Source: Glaciecola sp965660815
GTDB taxonomy: Bacteria; Pseudomonadota; Gammaproteobacteria; Enterobacterales; Alteromonadaceae
Direction: 5' to 3'
Assembly: GCA_965660815.1 (NCBI GenBank)
Contig: CBFIBG010000008.1
Coordinates: forward strand, 11,915 to 75,914
DNA: 64,000 bases
Shown: one piece after another, positions 51,204 to 60,993 of the stretch
Layout: the number at the start of each line of letters is the position of its first letter
Position numbering within the stretch: the stretch's first letter is position 1
Position numbers and translations under genes: made by a program
The notes under the pieces: generated by a model
What the model saw: the letters and a program-made list of their open reading frames with translations, nothing else
Database searches by the model: none
Told to the model about the DNA's origin: nothing

Positions 51204-52251
51204 GCATCGGCCGTAATGGTCTTGATGTATTATGCTCGCTGACGGCTGAGTGCTCAAAACTCGACGAATAGAGCGCCAGTTGCACCAAACAATTTTTGAC
51301 GTGTTCATCGCCAGACCGAGGAAATACCTTTTGAGAGCCGAGGTCTAAACCAAATGTAACTTGCTCTTTATCTAGCTGCTGAACTTGGTAACACAGACAA
51401 CGCAATGCGTTTTCGATACCTAAATGCTTAAAGTCATCTAACCTGAGCCATCCGTTCATTCCTTTATTGTCGACAAAGCTTTTTGTTAGCAGACCTTGGC
51501 CTTTTGCAGCATGTTTCCAACTTACGTGTTTTAAAGAGTCTGTACTTTTATACTCTCGAATGCCTTGTAAATCGTCGGTTCTAAAGAGCTGAGTTTGCCC
51601 TCCCATTGCTTTTGAGTTATGACTACTACTATGGGCCAAAGTCAGTGCAGATTTTTGTATTTGTGGATAAACGAGAACCTGTAATTTTGGTGAAAGTTGG
51701 GAATAGCATTTAAATAGACCAAATCCGTAGGTAGCAGAAAGACTCACGCTTGGACATTTATGTTGTCCGCGCTTCATATCAGGAAGTTTTAATTTCGCGT
51801 GTGTTTGCGTTTTTTCTACGGCAATAGTCTGACAATAATCCGCGACAGTGAATGACAAATTTCCGCCTACATAACTATTTGTTGAGTGCACCATTACAGG
51901 TAGAAAAAAGCGTCTATTTTCATAATCTGCAGGTATTTCATTAAAACTGATTGTATGTTGTGTGAAAAAGAAATAGCTGTGAAAAATGGAGAGTAAAAGC
52001 GTGGCCAACATAAAATAGCAAAGTAAAAGTATAATGTTATTTTGAAAATTGGTACCAAGGACAAACAGACAAATAGCAATTCCTATGCAGGATAAACCAA
52101 ATTTAGAAGGCAATATAAAGGTATTGTTAACATTTAATTGAGTAGTATTGTTACTCGGAACTTTTTTTCTTATCCACGCATCACGTTTATGTATAAGCCA
52201 AAATCTTACCTTAGCTAGCACTGATGGAAGGGACTTAAGCATTCTTATCAT
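51193..52251 (-). CDS. DUF58 domain protein
   Basis: 352 residues: two membrane helices near the N-terminus (about 50-66 and 70-92), then a cytoplasmic or periplasmic part with the DUF58 signature 'DDLQGIREYKSTDSLKHVSW' (positions about 225-244), a short von Willebrand-like core. Usually paired with a MoxR AAA+ ATPase, as here (16 bases away), and often with a transglutaminase-like protein. Start ATG 52251 or ATG 52242; neither has a good ribosome site. Confidence 0.9.
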   Translation of the reverse strand: MIRMLKSLPSVLAKVRFWLIHKRDAWIRKKVPSNNTTQLNVNNTFILPSKFGLSCIGIAICLFVLGTNFQNNIILLLCYFMLATLLLSIFHSYFFFTQHTISFNEIPADYENRRFFLPVMVHSTNSYVGGNLSFTVADYCQTIAVEKTQTHAKLKLPDMKRGQHKCPSVSLSATYGFGLFKCYSQLSPKLQVLVYPQIQKSALTLAHSSSHNSKAMGGQTQLFRTDDLQGIREYKSTDSLKHVSWKHAAKGQGLLTKSFVDNKGMNGWLRLDDFKHLGIENALRCLCYQVQQLDKEQVTFGLDLGSQKVFPRSGDEHVKNCLVQLALYSSSFEHSAVSEHNTSRPLRPMHEK

Positions 52252-52267
52252 CAGGGTAATTCTAGTG

Positions 52268-53176
52268 TTAAGCTGCTAAAGGATCGACTTGCTGTAACAA
52301 GTGTTCACTATACGTAGAAGCTGTAGGAGTGACCAATTGCCCTCTTAGTCTATGTTCAAATACACTGGGTAAGACAAATTGAACATCTTCGGGAATGACA
52401 TAGTCTCTGCGTGTAATAAAAGCGGCTGCTTGAGAGGCCTTATATAAAGTTTTCGCGCCGCGTGGAGAAATAGCATTGGGAAAATCATTGGATATTCTGG
52501 TGGTAGATACCAAATTCAAAATATAATTTAATACAGAATCACTCACCGACACTTGACTGACTTTACTTTGCAGAATGGTCAGTTGCTCAATATCGATTAC
52601 AGTAGAGAGAACGGGATTGTCATCAGGAGCCATTAACATTTCTTTCTCAGCTTCAAAACTTGGGTAGCCAAGCGACAACTGCATACTAAACCGGTCTAGC
52701 TGAGACTCTGGTAACGGATGTGTACCAGATTGATGCAACGGGTTTTGACTGGCTATCACAAAGAAAGGAGAGGGAAGTTCACGAGTAGCACCGTCTATTG
52801 TCACCTGCCGCTCTGCCATTGCTTCTAACAAGGCACTTTGCGTTTTAGGGCTGGCTCGGTTTATTTCATCTGCAAGCACTAGCTGGCTAAAAATGGGGCC
52901 CGGATGAAATCTGAAATTTTGCGATGAATTTTCAAATATGTTGACGCCTAGCATGTCCGCAGGCAATAGATCGGAAGTAAATTGAATGCGTGCGAATTCG
53001 AGTCCAAGCACACTTGCTAGGGCCTGAGACAGAGTAGTTTTACCCATACCTGGCAAGTCTTCTAGCAATAAGTGTCCGTTAGAGAGCAAGCAAATTAATG
53101 ACAGCTGAATTTCATTTTCTTTGCCTTTTACAATTCTACTTATTTGTTTAATACAGTCTTGAATGTCTGATCGCAT
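52268..53176 (-). CDS. MoxR-family AAA+ ATPase
   Basis: 302 residues. Walker A 'LPGMGKTTLS' (41-50), Walker B 'LVLADEINRASP', sensor 'VIASQNPLHQSGTHPLPE', C-terminal lid with 'AISPRGAKTLYKASQAAA'. MoxR proteins act as chaperone-like activators of proteins with von Willebrand or DUF58 domains encoded beside them. First gene of a three-gene operon with DUF58 and TgpA. Confidence 0.94.
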   Translation of the reverse strand: MRSDIQDCIKQISRIVKGKENEIQLSLICLLSNGHLLLEDLPGMGKTTLSQALASVLGLEFARIQFTSDLLPADMLGVNIFENSSQNFRFHPGPIFSQLVLADEINRASPKTQSALLEAMAERQVTIDGATRELPSPFFVIASQNPLHQSGTHPLPESQLDRFSMQLSLGYPSFEAEKEMLMAPDDNPVLSTVIDIEQLTILQSKVSQVSVSDSVLNYILNLVSTTRISNDFPNAISPRGAKTLYKASQAAAFITRRDYVIPEDVQFVLPSVFEHRLRGQLVTPTASTYSEHLLQQVDPLAA

Positions 53177-53721
53177 AATATATTCGTCTTTTAGGTGTTA
53201 AAGGCGGCTTCTGCTATTTAAAGAAGATACAAACTCCATTTTCACGGCATTTAAATGCTAGCGTATTCGCATTTTTGCTACCTGATTACTTACTACTAAC
53301 TGTTACTTAGTGCCAAGAATTTATAGGTCACAGTCCTTAATTTGGCGACAGCTGTTACTATTCTTTCAACCAAGTACGTTTGAAAGATTAATAGTCATTA
53401 CGCGTTAAGTGCAAATTTCTATTAAAAGGAATCGAACACAATGTTAACCGTCAGCTTTACCTGAATTAACACACAGAAACATTCTAATATCATAAAGTTA
53501 AGATAATTCTTACGCACACTACAAATAATAGTGCATTTATTGAAAAACATAAGCTTACGAGATATACCTAAGTATGAGTTAAAATAGAAAACTCGCCATT
53601 TTGCGTATATAAGACTTTTGTCAAGGCTATTGTCAGGATAAAAACTTGGCACATGAGTTTTGTTAAAAGTGATAACTCCCCAAAAGTATTAGTAATCTAG
53701 TTTGAAACACATATACTTAAT
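53177..53721. other. Intergenic gap between moxR and pgm
   Basis: Over 500 bases, A/T-rich, divergent promoters expected. I found no convincing gene: a 76-codon frame at 53422-53652 (minus) is full of Phe, Cys and Lys from T/A-rich sequence and has no ribosome site. Confidence 0.4.
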
Positions 53722-53750
53722 TTGATAACTTTGCAGTAACTAGCAATAAT
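53722..53750 (+). promoter_or_regulatory. Sigma-70 promoter of pgm
   Basis: TTGATA (53722-53727), exactly 17 bases, AATAAT (53745-53750). Start near 53757, about 45 bases before the ATG. Confidence 0.6.
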
Positions 53751-53801
53751 CTGGTGTTTAACCGTTTTCAATTCAATAATCGAGTTTTGTCAGGAGACTT
53801 C

Positions 53802-55442
53802 ATGGCCATTAGCCCAAAAGCAGGTAAGCATTCGCAGCAAAAAGATTTAATTAACGTAGCAAAACTCACAACTGATTACTACAGCTTGATACCTGATGTG
53901 ACTGAACCGTCGCAAGCGGTCAGCTTTGGTACTTCCGGACATAGAGGCACTGCTAGCGCAATAAGTTTCAACGATTTGCATATAGCAGCAATTTGCCAAG
54001 CCTTAGCTGAATATAGAACAATCAACGATATTACAGGCCCTATTTTTATTGGCAAAGACACACATGCGCTTTCAGAGCCCGCGTTAGTTACTGCAATTGA
54101 GGTGCTGGTCGCTAACGAAATCGTGGTATTCATACAACGAGACAACGGTTACACGCCTACGCCCGTTATTTCGCATAAAATCGTACAGTATAATTCAACG
54201 CGCCAATCTGGATTGGCTGATGGTATCGTAATTACCCCTTCACACAACCCTCCAAGCGACGGAGGCTTTAAATACAACCAGACACACGGTGGCCCTGCAG
54301 AAAGTGCTGTAACGACTCAGATTCAAAACCGAGCGAATGACATCATCTTAAAGTCGCTCCCCATAAAACGAATGCCGTATTCAAAGGCTTTGGCCAGCAG
54401 TAATTTGCACAGAATTGACTTTGCTACTGATTACATAAACGATTTGGATAATGTGGTCGACATGAAATCTATTGCAAAAGCGGGCTTAACACTTGGCACT
54501 GACCCTCTTGGTGGTTCGGGTATTCACTACTGGGATCAAATTGCTGATACTTATCACTTAAATATTACTGTGGTTAACAAGGCAATAGATCAACGATTTG
54601 CATTCATGCCGTGCGATCACGATGGTAAAATTCGAATGGACTGCTCGTCTGCGTATGCTATGTCTGGTTTAATAAATCTGAAAGATAACTTTGATTTAGC
54701 CTTTGGTAATGATCCTGATTTCGACCGTCACGGCATTGTTTGCAAATCGTCTGGTCTAATGAACCCCAATCATTATCTAGCCGTTGCGATCAATTATTTA
54801 TGCCTAAATCGACCAGACTGGTCAAACACTCTCGGAATAGGGAAAACTCTAGTATCAAGTAGCATGATTGATAAAGTGGTCGCTAAATTAGACAGGAAAT
54901 TGCTTGAGATGCCTGTAGGGTTTAAATGGTTTGTTCAAGGACTTACTGACAAAACAATTGCTTTTGCGGGAGAGGAATCAGCAGGAGGAATATTTTTAAA
55001 ACGAGATGGCACAACATGGGCAACCGATAAAGACGGATTTATCTTGTGCTTACTTGGTGCTGAGATGTTAGCCACTACAGGAAAAGACCCTGGTCAACAA
55101 TATCAAAGTTTAACCAAACAATTTGGTGAGCCGATGTATAAAAGAATCGATGTTGCGGCCAGCTTGTCCGAAAAAGCAAAACTGTCAAGTTTGAAGGCTT
55201 CAGATATTGTCGCACAGTCAATGGGCGGCGAAGACATTACCAATGTGCAAACTCATGCTCCTGGAAATCAAGCCGCGATAGGTGGCGTAAAAGTGAGTAC
55301 ACAGAGCGGTTGGTTTGCTGCCAGACCTTCTGGAACTGAAAATGTTTATAAAATATACGCTGAGTCATTCAAAGGTGAAACTCATTTACATAAAATAATT
55401 GAGGAAGCTGAAAAATTGGTGTCGAGTGTTTTAAATAATTAG
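53802..55442 (+). CDS. pgm: Phosphoglucomutase (alpha-D-glucose-specific)
   Basis: Interconverts glucose 1- and 6-phosphate. 546 residues from ATG 53802, the same length as E. coli Pgm, with AGGAG five bases upstream; a frame starting 16 codons earlier lacks a ribosome site. Phosphoserine loop 'TPSHNPPSDGG', metal loop 'GNDPDFDRHG', sugar loop 'GEESAGGIF', phosphate loop 'RPSGTENVYK'. N-terminal 'SFGTSGHRGTA'. glgP follows after 194 bases, so glucose 1-phosphate from glycogen would be handed on directly. Confidence 0.97.
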   Translation: MAISPKAGKHSQQKDLINVAKLTTDYYSLIPDVTEPSQAVSFGTSGHRGTASAISFNDLHIAAICQALAEYRTINDITGPIFIGKDTHALSEPALVTAIEVLVANEIVVFIQRDNGYTPTPVISHKIVQYNSTRQSGLADGIVITPSHNPPSDGGFKYNQTHGGPAESAVTTQIQNRANDIILKSLPIKRMPYSKALASSNLHRIDFATDYINDLDNVVDMKSIAKAGLTLGTDPLGGSGIHYWDQIADTYHLNITVVNKAIDQRFAFMPCDHDGKIRMDCSSAYAMSGLINLKDNFDLAFGNDPDFDRHGIVCKSSGLMNPNHYLAVAINYLCLNRPDWSNTLGIGKTLVSSSMIDKVVAKLDRKLLEMPVGFKWFVQGLTDKTIAFAGEESAGGIFLKRDGTTWATDKDGFILCLLGAEMLATTGKDPGQQYQSLTKQFGEPMYKRIDVAASLSEKAKLSSLKASDIVAQSMGGEDITNVQTHAPGNQAAIGGVKVSTQSGWFAARPSGTENVYKIYAESFKGETHLHKIIEEAEKLVSSVLNN

Positions 55443-55491
55443 CTAAATGTAAGTAAAATACATAATATATGTGAAATAAATGTTATCAAAA

Positions 55492-55506
55492 CGATTAATT
55501 TAATCG
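55492..55506. promoter_or_regulatory. 15-base palindrome between pgm and glgP
   Basis: CGATTAA-T-TTAATCG is perfect around a central T, 130 bases before the glgP ATG. A/T-rich palindromes arise by chance more easily, but a LacI-type sugar regulator could use such a site. A possible promoter lies nearer the gene: TTGTTT (55586-55591), 18 bases, TATAAG (55610-55615). Confidence 0.35.
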
Positions 55507-55636
55507 ATTATAAGAAAACATTCTAAAGAATTAACACTCTGTTAACATCCATACGTATGAAATGCCTTTTTGGGAATAGTTTTGCTTGTTTTAATGTAAT
55601 AAACTTACATATAAGCTATTTTCAAAAGAGCAAATT

Positions 55637-58153
55637 ATGACAATTTCAAATAAATCATCTAAAAAACGCGAATCCTCTACTTCAAAATCTAAAGGTAGCC
55701 AAGCAAACTCTCTAATAAAGTTTGATAAGCATTCATTTAAGCAGGCAGTAATAAAAAACCTTCATTCCACGCTTGGCACTGATGAAAACAAGGCCAACAA
55801 TCACGCTTGGTATAAGGCGACCAGTGCGGCTATTCAAGAGCTAGTTTTAAATCAATTAAGAAAAACGCAAAAAACGCATTATCTGAACGATACCCGAGCC
55901 GTGCATTACTTTTCAGCGGAGTTCTTAATGGGCCGGCTTTTATCAAATAATATGCATAACTTTGAGTTGTTTGATGTTGCTGATTCAGCGATGAAAGAGC
56001 TTGGCGTTAATTTGACCGATATTTTGGAAGAAGAACCAGACATGGCCCTTGGCAATGGTGGTTTAGGTCGTTTAGCGGCTTGTTTTATCGACTCACTTGC
56101 CACGCTTCAGTATCCTGCGATTGGTTACGGTATCCATTATGAGCATGGGTTGTTTCGACAGGAGATTAAGCATGGTGCTCAAATTGAAAGACCAGATAGT
56201 TGGAGGGACTACGGCAACCCATGGGAAATCTGCAGGCCTGAGTCGATACAAGAAGTTTCTTTGTATGGTTACGTTGAGACAAAGTACGGCGATAGCGGGA
56301 AAATTAAAAAAGAGTGGCATCCAGGCTCGATAGTGAAAGGGGTTCCTTGGGACATACCTGTTGTGGGCTACGGTGGCAACACTGTTAATGTATTGCGCTT
56401 GTGGGAAAGTCAGTCTTCTGATTATTTTAATTGGGATGTATTTAACGCAGGTGGTTACGTCGACGCTCAGCGTGAAAATATACAGGCTGAGACCATATCA
56501 AAGGTGTTGTATCCAAATGACGAGACTGAAGCAGGTAAGGAGTTGCGTTTAATTCAGCAGTATTTCTTCAGTGCCTGTTCACTAAAAGATATCATTCGGC
56601 GCTATAAAAGGGCGCATGGGGATGATTGGAGCAGATTTTCAGAGCAGGTAGTCATTCAATTGAACGACACTCACCCAGCCATTGCTATTCCAGAACTCAT
56701 GAGAATATTGGTCGATAGGGCTGAATTAGATTGGGATACCGCATGGAAGATTTGCACCCAGACATTCGCTTACACCAATCATACGTTATTGCCAGAGGCG
56801 CTCGAGAAGTGGCCGGTAAGAATGATAGAAAAAATACTGCCACGTCATATCGAAATAATTTATGAGATTAACCACAGATTTATGCAACTTGTTGAACAGA
56901 AGTGGCCTGGCGATAACGCCATGAAATCCAAACTTTCGATAATAGAGGAAGCCAATGAGAAAATGGTTCGTATGGGTAATTTATCTGTTATTGGTTCCTT
57001 TGCTGTTAACGGTGTCGCAGAAATTCACTCAAAATTGGTGAAACAAAACCTCTTCCCGGAATTTGATGAATTGTACCCAAGTAAGCTAACCAACGTGACC
57101 AATGGCGTTACGCCTAGGCGCTGGTTGAAAGCGTGTAACCCTTTATTATCTGACTTAATATCTAAGAAAATTGGCACGGCATGGCCTTTGAATTTAGATG
57201 AGCTAGACAAACTATCTAAGTTTGCAGATAACAAGACCTTCCAGAATCAATTTATGAAGGTAAAACATCAGAATAAAAAACTACTTGCTGAGGAAATTAA
57301 AAAATTAACCGGCATTGAAGTTGATACAAATGCTATTTTTGATATACAAATTAAACGCTTGCACGAGTATAAAAGACAGCACCTTAACTTATTGCACATT
57401 ATGGCGCTCTATAGGCGGTTATTAGAAAACCCAGATTACGATATGCATCCTAGAGTATTTATCTTTGGTGCAAAAGCGGCTCCTGGTTACGCGCTTGCAA
57501 AAACCATTATTTATGGCATTAATAAAGTGGCGGACACCATTAACAAAGATAATCGAGTGAATCATAAGATAAAAGTTGTATTTTTACCGAACTACCGAGT
57601 GTCACTTGCAGAGAAAATGATACCGGCCGCTGATGTTTCCCAGCAAATATCCACTGCAGGCAAAGAAGCCTCCGGAACAGGTAACATGAAATTGGCGTTA
57701 AATGGGGCGGTTACTATTGGCACATTAGATGGGGCTAATATTGAAATTGCTGAAGAAGTTGGTGATGAAAATATATTCATTTTTGGAAACACTGTAGAGC
57801 AAGTGGAGGCATTAAACTCAAACGGTTATAACCCGCACGATGTTTATTATCAAAACCCAGAGATAAAAGCTGTACTGGACTGGTTAGACACGGATTATTT
57901 TACGCCTGGCTCCCCCAGAGCGTTAAGTAGTCTAAAACACAGCGTACTTGGTGGAGGCGATCCATATCTGGTATTGGCAGATTTTGAATCGTATAGTGAA
58001 GCAAATAAGGCATTAGATATGGCTTATAAAGATAAAGCTAGATGGGCCAAAATGGCGATATTGAACACTGCTAAAATGGGTAAATTTACATCAGACCGTT
58101 CGGTGAACGATTACATTGAACGTGTTTGGAAACTGGACGTTTGTAAAGTATAG
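55637..58153 (+). CDS. glgP: Glycogen/maltodextrin phosphorylase
   Basis: Releases glucose 1-phosphate from glycogen using phosphate and PLP. 838 residues; the first ~45 are a Lys/Ser-rich extension ('NKSSKKRESSTSKSKGSQ') not seen in E. coli GlgP (815). 'YFSAEFLMGRLL', 'GNGGLGRLAACFIDS', and the PLP-lysine motif 'EASGTGNMKLALNGA' near 700. No glgB, glgC or glgA lies in the window, so breakdown and synthesis genes are apart, and glycogen as substrate is inferred. Confidence 0.95.
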   Translation: MTISNKSSKKRESSTSKSKGSQANSLIKFDKHSFKQAVIKNLHSTLGTDENKANNHAWYKATSAAIQELVLNQLRKTQKTHYLNDTRAVHYFSAEFLMGRLLSNNMHNFELFDVADSAMKELGVNLTDILEEEPDMALGNGGLGRLAACFIDSLATLQYPAIGYGIHYEHGLFRQEIKHGAQIERPDSWRDYGNPWEICRPESIQEVSLYGYVETKYGDSGKIKKEWHPGSIVKGVPWDIPVVGYGGNTVNVLRLWESQSSDYFNWDVFNAGGYVDAQRENIQAETISKVLYPNDETEAGKELRLIQQYFFSACSLKDIIRRYKRAHGDDWSRFSEQVVIQLNDTHPAIAIPELMRILVDRAELDWDTAWKICTQTFAYTNHTLLPEALEKWPVRMIEKILPRHIEIIYEINHRFMQLVEQKWPGDNAMKSKLSIIEEANEKMVRMGNLSVIGSFAVNGVAEIHSKLVKQNLFPEFDELYPSKLTNVTNGVTPRRWLKACNPLLSDLISKKIGTAWPLNLDELDKLSKFADNKTFQNQFMKVKHQNKKLLAEEIKKLTGIEVDTNAIFDIQIKRLHEYKRQHLNLLHIMALYRRLLENPDYDMHPRVFIFGAKAAPGYALAKTIIYGINKVADTINKDNRVNHKIKVVFLPNYRVSLAEKMIPAADVSQQISTAGKEASGTGNMKLALNGAVTIGTLDGANIEIAEEVGDENIFIFGNTVEQVEALNSNGYNPHDVYYQNPEIKAVLDWLDTDYFTPGSPRALSSLKHSVLGGGDPYLVLADFESYSEANKALDMAYKDKARWAKMAILNTAKMGKFTSDRSVNDYIERVWKLDVCKV

Positions 58154-58179
58154 GTAAAGTTTGCTTTTCATTTTTAAGG

Positions 58180-58217
58180 AAACCAGCGGCAAATTGCGTT
58201 GTCGCTGGTTTTTTTTA
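58180..58217 (+). terminator. Rho-independent terminator after glgP
   Basis: AAACCAGCGGC / GTCGCTGGTTT (one G-U pair, 10-base loop), then a run of T. Confidence 0.88.
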
Positions 58218-58313
58218 TGGTTTTGGTAAAGATCACAGAGTTAAGCCCGATACAATAAGGACTGAGGTAGTTAACCATACGATAATAATAAGTACGGACT
58301 AGAATTCACTGTT

Positions 58314-59636
58314 ATGAACCAGCATCCAGCTAAACATCTTAACGAATTGCCTAACAGATATAATTTTATTGAGATTATCAATCAAATATCTAAAAAGGAG
58401 AAACGATTCAGCCTAATGTTAATTGACATAATGCGGTTTTCAGATGTCTCAACTGCGTTCGGCCACAGCTCAGGCGATGATTTGTTACTTCAAATTGTGA
58501 ATCAAATGGGTAAAGTAATGTCGTCTTCTATTGCACTAGGGCGTATTAGTGGAGATATTTTTGGGCTGGTCTTTACCAACGCGATTTCTGAGTCAGCGTT
58601 AAGAGAGCAACATACAAATCTATGCAATCACTTTAAAACTCCACTGACCATATGCGGCACCGCTTTTATCGCTGATTTTAATGTGGGTGCTTCTGTTCGA
58701 AAAAACCCCAGCACGAATATAAATACTATAATCTCTCTTGCAGAAACTGCACTGAAGAAGTCAAAGTCTAATCGTCATGAAAACTTCACGTTGTTAACTG
58801 ATGACACTAGAGAGCAAACGGGAAGAGGACTAACTCTCAAAGCAGATTTACGCAGAGCGATTACAAAAAACGAACTTCAATTGTTTTTCCAACCGAAAGT
58901 CGATTTAACAAATTTTTCTATAATAGGAGGAGAATGCCTGCTTAGATGGAACCATCCTCTTGATGGTATGGTATTTCCGGGTACCTTATTGCAAGCGGCA
59001 GAATCTTATAACATGATGAATGACTTGGGCTATTGGACCCTTGAAGAGTCTATCAAATCACTCTCTATTATTGCTCAACATGGTTATGAAAAAGTTGTGT
59101 CGGTCAACGTCTCACCTACGCAACTTTACGACCCACGACTTGTTGAAACAATGAAGTCCCTCCTAAACAAATACCAAGTGTCTCCAGAACATTTAGAAAT
59201 TGAATTGACAGAAGATGTTGCATTGTCTAACTCCCTGCTGGTCAAACAACAGTTATCCGAGATTAGGGCCATGGGTGTTGCAATTTCAATGGATGATTTT
59301 GGGAAAGGGTATTCAAATCTTAGCTTTATACGAGATTTAGATTTGTCGGCGATTAAAATTGATAAGGCATTTGTGCTAGAGTTGCAGGATTCCCCCGTAA
59401 ACAGTGCAATCGTTCAGGCGACAAAACTTATATGTGACGCTAAGGGTTGTAAAACTTACGCAGAAGGCATAGAAACGCGTAAACAATTGGCTCTTTTGCA
59501 AAAAATGGGCATAGAAAAAGGGCAGGGGTTTCTTTTTTCTAAGGCGGTGCCACTTGAAGAATTTCTCGAGCAGCTAAGGGTTGGAGATTTCAATCACGTA
59601 ATCCATAAAAATGTGAATGAACAAATGGCCGGTTGA
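58314..59636 (+). CDS. GGDEF-EAL protein, cytoplasmic, probable c-di-GMP phosphodiesterase
   Basis: 440 residues, no membrane segment. The GGDEF domain (1-165) is degenerate: the signature is 'RISGDIFGL', so cyclase activity is unlikely. The EAL domain (180-425) reads 'GGECLLRW' instead of EALxR but keeps the metal and base residues: 'SVNVSPTQL', 'IELTED', 'SMDDFGKGYS', 'IKIDKAF', 'TYAEGIET', 'QGFLFSKA'. Likely active as a phosphodiesterase or as a c-di-GMP-binding regulator. No sensor domain; partner proteins may supply the signal. Confidence 0.88.
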   Translation: MNQHPAKHLNELPNRYNFIEIINQISKKEKRFSLMLIDIMRFSDVSTAFGHSSGDDLLLQIVNQMGKVMSSSIALGRISGDIFGLVFTNAISESALREQHTNLCNHFKTPLTICGTAFIADFNVGASVRKNPSTNINTIISLAETALKKSKSNRHENFTLLTDDTREQTGRGLTLKADLRRAITKNELQLFFQPKVDLTNFSIIGGECLLRWNHPLDGMVFPGTLLQAAESYNMMNDLGYWTLEESIKSLSIIAQHGYEKVVSVNVSPTQLYDPRLVETMKSLLNKYQVSPEHLEIELTEDVALSNSLLVKQQLSEIRAMGVAISMDDFGKGYSNLSFIRDLDLSAIKIDKAFVLELQDSPVNSAIVQATKLICDAKGCKTYAEGIETRKQLALLQKMGIEKGQGFLFSKAVPLEEFLEQLRVGDFNHVIHKNVNEQMAG

Positions 59637-59867
59637 TTGTTATGTGGGAATTCGCCATCAACCTTGGCAAATTTCGACGCATACATCTTAAAAGCTTACT
59701 TTATTTTCATCCAATATATTAACAAATGTCTTTCCCGTATTATTGATGCAAGAGTACTTTTGCATCTTTCTAACCGCTTTATGTATACTCTCATGTATAG
59801 TGATATAGACACCATCATTCGAACTTTTTTCCCATTAGTTTTTGAAAAGGCGTAAAAATAAACAGTA

Positions 59868-60935
59868 ATGTTGACATTGAAAAGCACGACTCAATTATCA
59901 AAAGAACAAATTATTGAATTAGTAAAAGATGACTATCTTAGCTTTTGTTTACAATATGATCTTGAAAATACCCGATTTAGTTTCTCGCCCAATACTGATT
60001 GGTCGTCGCAAAACTCCATCAGCAATGAATTTCACTTGCTTGGAAACGGAATTATTGGCGTGAACTTAGAGCAAAATAACGCTAATTCCAAAAGTATAAT
60101 TTTGTCTTGCGGCGTTCATGGAAATGAAACCGCTCCCATTGAAATATGCAATGATTTAATCAACGGCCTATTGTCTGGTGAGTTTGTTTCTTCGCATAGA
60201 ATTCTTTTTCTGTTCGGAAATATACCAGCCATGCATATTGGGCAACGATTTGTGCAAGAAAACCTAAATCGGCTTTTTTATCGAGACATCGAGTTGGATA
60301 ATGCGGAGCGAATACGAGCAAAAGAACTCATGGATGCCGTTGATGCATTTTTTGACAGTGCGGGCGATGTAAGACTGCATTACGATTTGCATACTGCTAT
60401 AAGAGCCTCAAAGAACGAAAAGTTTGCCGTCTATCCTTATCTACATGGTAAAGCTCATAATAAAAATCAGTTAGCATTTTTATCTATGTGTGGGGTAAAT
60501 ACAATATTATTGTCTCAGTCACCGACAACTACTTTTAGTTATTATTCGTCGTTCAACCACAATGCAGATGCGTTTACCGTCGAATTGGGGAAGGTACGCC
60601 CCTTCGGTCAAAATGATATGGGAAAATTTTTACAAGTTAGAAAAAGTTTATTGGCTCTGTTGTCAGAAGATGAGATTGCAGTGCCTGAATACCATGAATG
60701 TCCTACTGAAATATTCACGGTTAATCAGGTAATTAATAAGCATCAATCAGATTTTAAATTGCACTTTAGCGAGAATGTAGCTAATTTCGAGAGTTTCAAA
60801 AAAGGAGAGGTGCTTGCCAGTGAAACGGGTCAAGATTATGTTGCTGAGTTTGATGGGGAAGCAATTGTATTTCCAAATGCAAATGTGGAAATAGGGCAAA
60901 GGGCACTGTTAACGGTTATTCCAAAGGCACTGTAA
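59868..60935 (+). CDS. astE: Succinylglutamate desuccinylase / AstE-like zinc hydrolase
   Basis: M14-like zinc hydrolase of 355 residues. Zinc ligands in 'GVHGNETAPIEI' (His and Glu) and 'HYDLHTAIR' (His); catalytic Glu in 'FTVELGKVRPFGQ'. AstE releases succinate from N-succinylglutamate at the end of arginine catabolism. The rest of the ast operon is not here. The match in length and motifs supports AstE rather than aspartoacylase, but the name should be taken as provisional. 230 bases before it hold nothing I can support. Confidence 0.8.
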   Translation: MLTLKSTTQLSKEQIIELVKDDYLSFCLQYDLENTRFSFSPNTDWSSQNSISNEFHLLGNGIIGVNLEQNNANSKSIILSCGVHGNETAPIEICNDLINGLLSGEFVSSHRILFLFGNIPAMHIGQRFVQENLNRLFYRDIELDNAERIRAKELMDAVDAFFDSAGDVRLHYDLHTAIRASKNEKFAVYPYLHGKAHNKNQLAFLSMCGVNTILLSQSPTTTFSYYSSFNHNADAFTVELGKVRPFGQNDMGKFLQVRKSLLALLSEDEIAVPEYHECPTEIFTVNQVINKHQSDFKLHFSENVANFESFKKGEVLASETGQDYVAEFDGEAIVFPNANVEIGQRALLTVIPKAL

Positions 60936-60993
60936 GATAATCGTTGAAAGTAATATTAATAGATAATATTTGCATTTAAAAAAGAGCTTTTTT

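Noticed and set aside
53422..53652. 76-codon minus-strand frame between moxR and pgm
   Set aside because: Composition follows the A/T-rich DNA; no ribosome site, no recognisable motif.
59637..59855. 72-codon frame right after the GGDEF-EAL gene
   Set aside because: No good ribosome site and no family; a competing frame exists on the other strand. Treated as non-coding.
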